Below are positions 1-6,070 of a stretch of 13,540 nucleotides of DNA, piece after piece. Source of the stretch: Lysobacterales bacterium UBA5700. GTDB lineage: Bacteria > Pseudomonadota > Gammaproteobacteria > Xanthomonadales > Xanthomonadaceae. The number at the start of each line of letters is the position of its first letter. Positions within the stretch are counted from its first letter, which is position 1. Under the pieces are notes generated by a model, which was not told the DNA's origin, made no database searches, and saw only the letters and a program-made list of their open reading frames with translations. The translations under genes were made by a program, and so were the position numbers. The DNA lies in the NCBI GenBank assembly GCA_002420085.1, contig DIHI01000142.1, forward strand, positions 1-13,540, given 5' to 3'.

Positions 1-1
1 G

Positions 2-22
2 AATCTCGAATCTCGAATCTCG
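2..22. repeat. Tandem heptamer repeat, three copies of AATCTCG
   Basis: Three perfect head-to-tail copies of the 7-base unit AATCTCG lie directly upstream of the first gene. The base before them (G) matches the end of the unit, so the array may continue to the left of the window. From memory, intergenic heptamer repeats of the related form GAATCCC occur in Xanthomonadales genomes, but this could not be checked here. The array sits where the -35 region of the downstream promoter would fall. Confidence 0.7.
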
Positions 23-31
23 TAAAGCGAC

Positions 32-40
32 TGCTATCCT
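32..40 (+). promoter_or_regulatory. Extended -10 promoter, probably giving a leaderless mRNA
   Basis: The sequence TGCTATCCT is an extended -10 element (TG, one base, then TATCCT). Only six bases separate its end from the ATG at 47, so transcription should begin at or next to the start codon. No Shine-Dalgarno sequence stands at a usable distance before this ATG. No good -35 box is seen, which is common for extended -10 promoters. The same six-base spacing occurs at thiG in this window. Confidence 0.5.
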
Positions 41-46
41 AGGCGG

Positions 47-1288
47 ATGACTCTTTTTCGTTGTGTGGTGCTCGCCGCGCTCTGCTGCGGCTTGGCTGGC
101 TTCGGGTCCGTGGCGGCTGCACGGACGAGCTACGAGGTCGATTATCGGGTGCGGTTCGTGCCGGGATCGGGGGAGGCGGAGGTCACTATCGCGACCCGTC
201 CGCGCGATGGCCGCCTGATCGCGCTCGATTTGACCCTGGTGCCCGGTCGCTATCGCGGCTTCGCGGGCGATGGCGAGATCGTTGCCGAGACGGAGCGGTT
301 GCGCTGGTCGCCGCCGGTTGACGGTGGTCGGCTGAGCTATCGCTATCGGATCGACAAGCAACGGCGCGGCGGTGGCTACGATGCCCACGCGGCCGACACC
401 TGGGTGATCGTGCGTGGCGATCATCTGGTGCCGCCGGCCACGGTGCGGACCACGGCCGGTGCCGATTCCCGCACCCGGCTGTATTTCGATCTGCCGGAGG
501 GCTGGTCGGTGGATACGCCCTGGGTGTTGAACAAGGCCAAGACCGCCTATGTGGTGGTCAATCCCGAGCGGCGCTTCGATCGCCCGACCGGGTGGATGAT
601 CGCCGGTGAACTCGGTGTCCGGCGCGATTTCATGCGCGGTCTGACCGGGCAGGTCAGTGTCGCGGCGCCGCGCGGCGATGCCTTTCGGCGCAACGAGGTA
701 CTGGCGATGGTCCATGTCGCCTATCCCGAGTTGGAGGCGGCGTTCGGTCGCTTGCCGGCCAAGCTGCTGATCGTCGGAGCGGGCGATCCGATGTGGCGTG
801 GAGGGCTGTCCGGGCCGCGTTCGCTGTATTTCCACAGCGAGCGGCCGCTGATCAGCGAGAACGGCACCAGTACCCTGTTCCACGAGTTGGTTCACGTCAT
901 CACCCGCTTGCAGGGCAGTCACGCCGACTGGATCGTCGAGGGCATCGCCGAGTATTACTCGCTGAGTCTGTTGTATCGCTCCGGGCTGATCAGCGAAGCG
1001 CGCTTCCAGCGGGGGCTGGACTGGATGCGCAACCATGGCCGCTCGGTGAAGTCGCTGGATGTCGCGCGTTCGCATGGGCCGGTGACGGCGCGGGCGGTGG
1101 TGCTGTTTGCCGATCTGGATACCGAGATTCGTCGTCGCACCGACGATGACCGGAGTCTCGATGATGTCGTGCAGGCGCTGATGAAGGTCGGCAAGCCACG
1201 GTTTGCAGATCTGCGGGCAGCGGCCGAGGCGGCGATCGGTGCGCCATCCGAGACGCTGCGGGCGACGATCCTGAAGGATGCGCCATGA
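47..1288 (+). CDS. Secreted gluzincin-like zinc metallopeptidase
   Basis: The 413-aa product starts with a typical signal peptide (about residues 1-25, ending AAA), so it is probably exported to the periplasm or beyond. The core motif is HELVH at residues 279-283, followed by WIVEGIAEYY at about 295-304. The histidines would bind zinc, Glu280 would be the catalytic base, and a glutamate in the EGIAE segment (E298 or E302) the third ligand. This resembles the WLNEGFAEY segment of M1/M61-type gluzincins. The spacer from HELVH to the first candidate glutamate is 14 residues, shorter than the 18 typical of M1. The first 200 residues look beta-rich and have no motif I recognise. The start is fixed by the promoter spacing and the signal peptide. 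The last four bases overlap the next gene (ATGA), so the two are almost certainly co-translated. The exact peptidase family and substrate are unknown. Confidence 0.8.
   Translation: MTLFRCVVLAALCCGLAGFGSVAAARTSYEVDYRVRFVPGSGEAEVTIATRPRDGRLIALDLTLVPGRYRGFAGDGEIVAETERLRWSPPVDGGRLSYRYRIDKQRRGGGYDAHAADTWVIVRGDHLVPPATVRTTAGADSRTRLYFDLPEGWSVDTPWVLNKAKTAYVVVNPERRFDRPTGWMIAGELGVRRDFMRGLTGQVSVAAPRGDAFRRNEVLAMVHVAYPELEAAFGRLPAKLLIVGAGDPMWRGGLSGPRSLYFHSERPLISENGTSTLFHELVHVITRLQGSHADWIVEGIAEYYSLSLLYRSGLISEARFQRGLDWMRNHGRSVKSLDVARSHGPVTARAVVLFADLDTEIRRRTDDDRSLDDVVQALMKVGKPRFADLRAAAEAAIGAPSETLRATILKDAP
1274..1278 (+). promoter_or_regulatory. Ribosome binding site for the membrane-protein gene
   Basis: AAGGA lies six bases before the ATG at 1285, inside the end of the metallopeptidase gene. 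It supports that start and indicates that this second gene, unlike the first, is translated through a Shine-Dalgarno sequence. Confidence 0.6.
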
Positions 1289-3132
1289 ACTTCGTTCAGC
1301 GCCTGAGCATCAGGGTTGGCGGCTGCCTGCCAGAGCGGCAGCGATGGCCCGCACTGGCCCTGACTGGAGCCTATCTGCTGGCGATCACGGCGTTCGTCGG
1401 GCTGACCCTGGCAGGCATCATGGCCTCAGGGTTTCGGCAACCGGCGCTGGATCAGTTCCGCATGCTGGTCGATTATCTCGGCCGGCCGTTTCCGGAAAAC
1501 CTGATCCAACTGGAGAATGGTCATCGTCCGATCATTCCGGCCCTGGTGCGGGTGTTCGAGTTGTACTGCTGTGCCGGCAATCTGTACCTGCAACTGACCC
1601 TGGGCACCGCGCTGGCGTTGCTGGCGGTGGCGGTGCCGGCGATTTCGGCTTGGCGCGAGCCGGGCTGGTCACGCCCGGCTCGGTTGGCGGCGGTCCTGCT
1701 GGCGACCCTGATGGTGCTGTGGTTCGCGAATGCTCGGATGTTGCTGCATGGTCACGAGTCGGTGCATGCCTATCTGGTGATCGCTTCGGTCGGGCTGGCG
1801 TCAGTGGCGACCTGGCGGGCGGCACGAGGACCGCACGGTGGACGCTGGCTGGCCTGGGCCATTCTGGCGGCGTTGGCGGCCACCTTCAGTTTCGGGCCGG
1901 GGATTGCGGCTTTTCCGATGGTCATCCTGCTCGCCTGGCTGCTCGGCCTGCGTGGCTGGCGCTTGCTGGCGCCGGTGGTGGCCATGGCGGTCACGCTGTG
2001 GGCCTACCTGTTCGTGTTGCCGGGTGATGAAGGCGTTCGTGGCAACCTGCATTTCGTGCCGTTGGAAAACCTGGTGGTGGCGCTGCGTTGGTCAGCCTCG
2101 CCCTGGGTCCACGCCTGGCTGGGCAGTGCCGAGCCGGACATGCCGAACTGGCTCGGCGAGGCATTCGCGGCACGGCCGCCGATCGGGACGTTATTGCGGA
2201 TCACGGCGGGTTGGGTCGCGCCGAACGGTGTGCTGGCATCACCCTTGCCACTGGTGATCGGTATGCTCGGCCACCTGTGGCTGGCCGGGTCGCTGTGGAC
2301 GGCCGGGCGACGCCCCGAGCAAATCACGCGCACGGCCGGGATCGGTCTTGGCCTGGCCCTGTTCGCGGCCGGTGTCGGGGCGGTGATCGCGCTCGGACGG
2401 GTGCAGTACTTCCAGGTATTCCCCGACCAGATCTTCGCCGATCGCTACCTGTTGTGGCCCTGCCTGTTCTGGGGAGGGCTGCTGCTGTTCGGTCTGGCCC
2501 AGGCACAAGGGTCGGTCGGCATCCGCCGCCGACTGGCCCTGACCATACCCTTGCTGTTGGCGGTGCTGGTCTGGCCGAGCCAGTTGGCCTGGATGGGGTT
2601 GGGGCAGTCGATGGAACACTGGGTGGCACGCTCGGAGCCGGCCGCGCGGCTGGGCATCTTCGATCCATTGGTGTTGCCCGACAACGATGCGGCCCGCCGC
2701 GAGCAGGTCGAGACCGCGATTGCACTGATGCGCGAACGCGAGGTGATCTATTTCCGCCGGCCCTTGCCGGATGCGGTGCCGCAGTTCGCGGTAGGGCCGG
2801 AAACGGTTGATCTCAAGGCCACCGCCTGGGTCGATGATGGCTCGGGGCGACGCGAGGCGCTGCGTCTGGAGGGCTGGTCGCGACGTTCGCTGCGGCGCGA
2901 AGCCTATCTGGTGGTGCTCGACGGCGATGGCGGGGTGCGCGGCCTGGTGATGCCCACCCATGCCAGTCCGGGCGAGCCGCGCTGGCGTGGGGTGCTGGGG
3001 TGGCGGCGTGGGTTGGATGGTTATCTGCGCTTCGATCCAAGCTTGACCGGACCGCTCGACATCGTGCTGCTGGGCGAGGATGGTCCGATCCGGGTCGGCG
3101 GACTCGACCTGTCGGTGCTGCCGGCGGACTGA
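1285..3132 (+). CDS. Multipass membrane protein with C-terminal soluble domain, possibly GT-C-like
   Basis: The 615-aa product has about ten hydrophobic segments between residues 24 and 435 (for example 24-47, 103-120, 134-150, 162-178, 188-210, 211-245, 320-340, 352-370, 388-405, 417-430). A hydrophilic domain of about 175 residues follows. After the first membrane segment is a loop of about 50 residues containing ENGHR at 77-81, and ADRYLLWP is at about 385-392. A loop after the first helix bearing an N-x-H-R-like motif recalls GT-C-fold glycosyltransferases and related polyprenyl-sugar enzymes, but this is only a resemblance. The charged C-terminal domain could be periplasmic. It overlaps the metallopeptidase gene by four bases and is followed immediately by a hairpin. 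I do not recognise a named family, and the function is unassigned. Confidence 0.75.
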   Translation: MNFVQRLSIRVGGCLPERQRWPALALTGAYLLAITAFVGLTLAGIMASGFRQPALDQFRMLVDYLGRPFPENLIQLENGHRPIIPALVRVFELYCCAGNLYLQLTLGTALALLAVAVPAISAWREPGWSRPARLAAVLLATLMVLWFANARMLLHGHESVHAYLVIASVGLASVATWRAARGPHGGRWLAWAILAALAATFSFGPGIAAFPMVILLAWLLGLRGWRLLAPVVAMAVTLWAYLFVLPGDEGVRGNLHFVPLENLVVALRWSASPWVHAWLGSAEPDMPNWLGEAFAARPPIGTLLRITAGWVAPNGVLASPLPLVIGMLGHLWLAGSLWTAGRRPEQITRTAGIGLGLALFAAGVGAVIALGRVQYFQVFPDQIFADRYLLWPCLFWGGLLLFGLAQAQGSVGIRRRLALTIPLLLAVLVWPSQLAWMGLGQSMEHWVARSEPAARLGIFDPLVLPDNDAARREQVETAIALMREREVIYFRRPLPDAVPQFAVGPETVDLKATAWVDDGSGRREALRLEGWSRRSLRREAYLVVLDGDGGVRGLVMPTHASPGEPRWRGVLGWRRGLDGYLRFDPSLTGPLDIVLLGEDGPIRVGGLDLSVLPAD

Positions 3133-3143
3133 GCCGCCGGCAG
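3118..3143. terminator. Hairpin between convergent genes, possible bidirectional terminator
   Basis: CTGCCGGCGG pairs perfectly with CCGCCGGCAG, giving a 10-bp G+C-rich stem with a 6-base loop. The loop contains the stop codon of the upstream gene. The element lies between two convergent genes whose stops are about 20 bases apart, so it could serve both. There is no T-run on either strand. Confidence 0.55.
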
Positions 3144-3151
3144 GGCTTCGC

Positions 3152-4585
3152 TCAGCGGGTCGGGGCCGGACGCGGCCGGGCCTGCGGCCGACCTTCGGCG
3201 TCGGCCATCAGATAGGCGAAGGCGGCATAGGCAGCGACCTGCTGGTCGAGTGCGGCCGGTTCGATCTTGTCGAGGGTGTCGTCGGCGGTGTGGTGGTAGT
3301 CGAAGTAATCGGTGCCGTCCTGGGCCAGTTGTGCCCAGGCGACGCCGCGTTCGGCCAGCGGCACGATGTCCGGGCCGGGGCCGCCACCGCTGCGCTGGGT
3401 TTCGATGCCGAGCGGGGCCAGCACATGGCCGATCTGTTCGATCAGCGGCCAGGAAGCTTCATCGACCCCAGCGCGCAGGGCGTAGATGCGGCCGGCGCCG
3501 AAATCGCTTTCGGCGCCGATGATGTGCTTCGACAAGGTATCGGCATGGGCCGCAGCGTAGGCGCGGGCGCCGATCAGGCCCTGCTCCTCGTTGGCCCAGG
3601 CGATCACCCGGACGCTGCGGGCCGGTCGTTCGGCGGCGGGCAGATGGCCGATCAGGGCTCCGGCGGCCATGGTGATGGCGACGCCGGCGCCGTCGTCGAT
3701 CGCGCCGGTGCCGAGATCCCAGGAGTCGAGGTGGCCGCCGATCACTACCACTTCATCGGGCTGGCTGCGGCCGGTGATTTCGCCGATGACGTTGTGCGAG
3801 GTGTATTCGCCGTCAAGGCCGACGTCGAGGTCCAGCCGCAGGCGCACGGGCACCCCGCGTGCCAGCAGGCGTTCGATCTGGTCGGCGTCGGGGTTGGCCA
3901 GCGCCGCCGCCGGAATCGGTCGGACGCCATCGGCGTAGCTCATCATGCCGGTGTGCGGGAAGCGGTGCGAGTCGGTGCCGATCGAGCGGATCAGCAGGGC
4001 CGATGCTCCCTTGGCCGAGGCCACCGAGGCGCCGCGACTGCGTGCGGCCACCGCTGGGCCATAGCCACGGCCGTCACGGAATCGGGTCATGCGGTAGCCG
4101 ATGTAGGCGATTCTGCCGTCCAGGCTGGCATCCGGCACTGCTTCCAGGGCGGCCAGGTCGGCAAAGGCGACCACCTCGGCTTCCAGGCCCTTCCGATCGG
4201 TGCCGACACTGCCGCCCAGGGTGGTGATGGCCAGCGGCTGGGCGAACGGCGGCAACACCTCGGCGCGCTCATGGCCGCGTCGCCAGATCGGGAATTTGAC
4301 CGGCTCCAGCCAGACTCGGTCGTAACCGAGCGCCTCGAAGCGTGCCCGTGCCCAGGCCACGGCCCGGGCATCGGCCTCGGTGCCGGCCAGTCGGGCGCCG
4401 ACCTCGGTGGTCAGCGATTCGACCAGGGACCAGGCGGCATTGTCGGCGACAGCCCGTTCGCGCAGGGCGATCGCCCGCGCCTGCGAGGTCGGCGAGACCG
4501 AGGGCGGAATGCCATCGGCAGCACGGATCGGCGACGCAAACAACAGGGCCAGTGCCGGGGCCAGATGGGCAATCAGACGGGTCAT
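3152..4585 (-). CDS. Secreted M28-family zinc peptidase, carboxypeptidase Q-like
   Basis: The 477-aa product begins with a signal peptide (about residues 1-23, ending IRAADG), so it is likely periplasmic or secreted. The C-terminal half carries the di-zinc M28 motifs in order: GGHLDSWD (His285, Asp287), GAIDDGAG (Asp297/298), ANEEQG (Glu333 as base, Glu334 as ligand), ESDFGAG (Asp361) and YHHTADDT (His432). The HLDSWD and DYFDYHHT forms match the plasma glutamate carboxypeptidase/carboxypeptidase Q branch. The region between about residues 110 and 260 fits the PA-like insert common in this branch. The expected role is hydrolysis of dipeptides or oligopeptides outside the cytoplasm. The start is supported by GGAAG seven bases upstream. 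It lies 98 bases downstream of mscL on the same strand, with a small hairpin between them. All catalytic residues are present. Confidence 0.92.
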   Translation of the reverse strand: MTRLIAHLAPALALLFASPIRAADGIPPSVSPTSQARAIALRERAVADNAAWSLVESLTTEVGARLAGTEADARAVAWARARFEALGYDRVWLEPVKFPIWRRGHERAEVLPPFAQPLAITTLGGSVGTDRKGLEAEVVAFADLAALEAVPDASLDGRIAYIGYRMTRFRDGRGYGPAVAARSRGASVASAKGASALLIRSIGTDSHRFPHTGMMSYADGVRPIPAAALANPDADQIERLLARGVPVRLRLDLDVGLDGEYTSHNVIGEITGRSQPDEVVVIGGHLDSWDLGTGAIDDGAGVAITMAAGALIGHLPAAERPARSVRVIAWANEEQGLIGARAYAAAHADTLSKHIIGAESDFGAGRIYALRAGVDEASWPLIEQIGHVLAPLGIETQRSGGGPGPDIVPLAERGVAWAQLAQDGTDYFDYHHTADDTLDKIEPAALDQQVAAYAAFAYLMADAEGRPQARPRPAPTR

Positions 4586-4623
4586 GCGGGGACTTCCAGG
4601 GTGGTGGGCCGGGCTGGACGATT

Positions 4624-4646
4624 CGCCCGAGCGATTCGATCGGGCG
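4624..4646 (-). terminator. Small hairpin downstream of mscL
   Basis: CGCCCGA pairs with TCGGGCG across a 9-base loop, 37 bases beyond the mscL stop codon and before the M28 peptidase start. No T-run follows on the minus strand, so termination is uncertain. It could instead be a processing or attenuating structure between the two genes. Confidence 0.3.
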
Positions 4647-4683
4647 GACGGCGAGCGGTGGCCGATGGCGGTGGACGGTGGTG

Positions 4684-5088
4684 TCAGCGTTGTTTGAGCG
4701 CGTCGCGAATTTCGGTGAGCAGCCGGACTTCCTCGCTGGGCTCGGGCGGCGTCGGTGCTGGCTCGGCGTCCTGCCTGCGGCGGGATGCATTGATCGCCTT
4801 GATCACGATGAAGATCGCGAAGGCGACGATCACGAACTGGATCAGGGTATTGATGAATTCACCGATGCCCAGCACCACGGCTGGGGTGTCGGCGCTGGCC
4901 TCGCGCAGGACGATGACGAACTCCGAAAAATCGATGCCACCGATCAGCAGGCCGATCGGTGGCATGATGATCTTGTCCACCAATGCACCGACGATCTTGC
5001 CGAACGCGGCGCCGATGACCACGCCGACGGCGAGATCGATGACATTGCCGCGCATCGCGAAATCCTTGAATTCCTTGATCAGACTCAT
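4684..5088 (-). CDS. mscL: Large-conductance mechanosensitive channel MscL
   Basis: The 134-aa protein is of normal length for MscL, the homopentameric inner-membrane channel that opens under high membrane tension and releases solutes during hypo-osmotic shock. The N-terminus shows the family pattern: a short amphipathic helix [15 protein letters not shown], then the pore-lining first membrane helix (about residues 16-45, with [13 protein letters not shown]). A periplasmic loop (about 50-72), the second helix (about 74-98) and a charged cytoplasmic tail follow. The tail ends in the conserved helix [12 protein letters not shown] after a proline/glutamate-rich linker. GGAG eight bases before the ATG supports the start. 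The gene is flanked by hairpins on both sides and may be transcribed alone. The 259 bases upstream of its start contain no gene that I can see, only its leader and the hairpin at 5299-5335. Confidence 0.97.
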   Translation of the reverse strand: MSLIKEFKDFAMRGNVIDLAVGVVIGAAFGKIVGALVDKIIMPPIGLLIGGIDFSEFVIVLREASADTPAVVLGIGEFINTLIQFVIVAFAIFIVIKAINASRRRQDAEPAPTPPEPSEEVRLLTEIRDALKQR

Positions 5089-5096
5089 GGCACCGA

Positions 5097-5100
5097 CTCC
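5097..5100 (-). promoter_or_regulatory. Ribosome binding site of mscL
   Basis: Read on the minus strand this is GGAG, eight bases before the mscL ATG. It fixes that start. Confidence 0.55.
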
Positions 5101-5298
5101 GCTGGTAGGGATGGAAGGCCGCGCGAACCGCTTGTGGCCGAAGGCCGCCGATGTCGTGGACCGATCGGCGAGCCGGTCGGAGACTGGGGCGGGCAGCGGC
5201 AGGGGCGGGCGCGATGTCTGTGTGAAGCTTGCGCCGTCAGGCGCCGGACCAGCCTAGCCGGAATCGTCGTTCGGCTCCAGCCGGTCGTTGCACTGATG

Positions 5299-5335
5299 AC
5301 GGCCGCTGCGACTGGTCAGCGATCGCAGCGGCCGT
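5299..5335 (-). terminator. Strong 13-bp hairpin downstream of the 86-aa protein gene
   Basis: ACGGCCGCTGCGA pairs perfectly with TCGCAGCGGCCGT across an 11-base loop. It begins 12 bases after the stop codon of the 86-aa protein gene on the minus strand and lies 210 bases before mscL. It is the longest perfect stem I found in the window. There is no T-run on the minus strand. The plus-strand side is followed by GTCGTTT, which is only weakly U-rich. Confidence 0.55.
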
Positions 5336-5347
5336 GTCGTTTGCGAC

Positions 5348-5608
5348 TCAGTGCGGCAGTGCCCGCGAGCGTTGCCGGATCACCGAGTAGCTGCCATTGA
5401 TGACCGTGCCATCCTGCGCCGTGCGCGGGCCGCTGCGCAGCAGCCGATGCAGCAGGGTGAAGGCCAGCATCAGGGTGCCGACCAGCAGACCGAGTACCAC
5501 CAGGCCAGCCAGCAGGAACAGGCCGACCACGGCGCACACGGCACGCAGGAATGGATTGCGGGGTTTGCGAAGTTCGAAGCGGGTCCAGCGGGTATGGAAG
5601 ATCGACAT
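5348..5608 (-). CDS. Small membrane protein of unknown function
   Basis: The 86-aa product has a basic N-terminus with several arginines. A long hydrophobic stretch follows from about residue 23 to 56 (AVCAVVGLFLLAGLVVLGLL and onward), enough for one long or two short membrane helices. The soluble tail contains DGTVINGSYSVIR. The tail motif, a glycine-turn strand, suggests a conserved cytoplasmic or periplasmic end. I recognise no named family, although the composition and hydrophobic pattern look like a genuine protein. It is divergent from the Rieske gene, with about 107 bases between the starts, and is closed by a strong hairpin. No clear Shine-Dalgarno sequence precedes the ATG. Confidence 0.65.
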   Translation of the reverse strand: MSIFHTRWTRFELRKPRNPFLRAVCAVVGLFLLAGLVVLGLLVGTLMLAFTLLHRLLRSGPRTAQDGTVINGSYSVIRQRSRALPH

Positions 5609-5715
5609 GGGACGTGCGTTCGGCTCCAGGCGGGTCGTCCCTCGGGCCTGTGGCAGAATGCCGACACGGAGCCCAGGGGCGAAACCGAATCCTACAACCG
5701 TGTGACAGCAAATTC

Positions 5716-6045
5716 GTGAGAACTTCGTTAAGCCGACTCGAAGATTTGCCTGATGGCAGCGCGACTGCGATCGAGATCACGCCTCCGCACGGGCCGATCA
5801 GCGTGATCCTGGTGCGCAGCGGCGCGTCGGTATCGGCCTTCCTGAATGTCTGTCCGCATGCCGGCCGGCGTCTGGACTGGGCGCCGGGGCGCTTCCTGTT
5901 CGATGCCGGTGATCTGATCTGCGCAGCACATGGCGCGCGGTTCCGTCTGGCTGATGGACATTGCCTGTCCGGTCCATGTCGCGGCGCCGCCCTGGCTCGG
6001 CTGCCGGTCGAGGTCCGCGACGGCGAGGTCTGGCTGGAGCCCTGA
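5716..6045 (+). CDS. Stand-alone Rieske 2Fe-2S protein
   Basis: The 109-aa product (from a GTG start) carries the two Rieske cluster-binding boxes: CPHAG with Cys46 and His48, and CAAHGA with Cys69 and His72. The typical GPCRGAAL segment follows. These residues would bind a 2Fe-2S cluster, as in ferredoxin subunits of dioxygenases or the small NirD-type proteins. There is no signal peptide or membrane segment, so it is probably cytoplasmic. The frame stays open upstream to 5551, but residues there do not resemble a Rieske fold. The GTG at 5716, just before TSLSRLEDLPDG, is the most sensible start. No clear Shine-Dalgarno sequence is present, so the start is tentative. No oxygenase or reductase partner lies nearby. 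It converges on the SLC13 transporter with a 25-base gap. Confidence 0.85.
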   Translation: MRTSLSRLEDLPDGSATAIEITPPHGPISVILVRSGASVSAFLNVCPHAGRRLDWAPGRFLFDAGDLICAAHGARFRLADGHCLSGPCRGAALARLPVEVRDGEVWLEP

Positions 6046-6070
6046 CGTCTGGCCCGAAGCACGCCGGCGG

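Noticed and set aside
3080..5257. Long open frame on the plus strand (725 codons) opposite the M28 peptidase and mscL
   Set aside because: It lies antisense to two genes with clear catalytic and family motifs, and its translation is low-complexity Gly/Arg/Ala/Asp with no domain. Such shadows are expected in G+C-rich DNA.
5654..5659. Extended -10-like TGGCAGAAT upstream of the Rieske gene
   Set aside because: It has a TG extension, but there is no -35 match and no start codon of the right frame at leaderless distance. It is too weak to list as a promoter.
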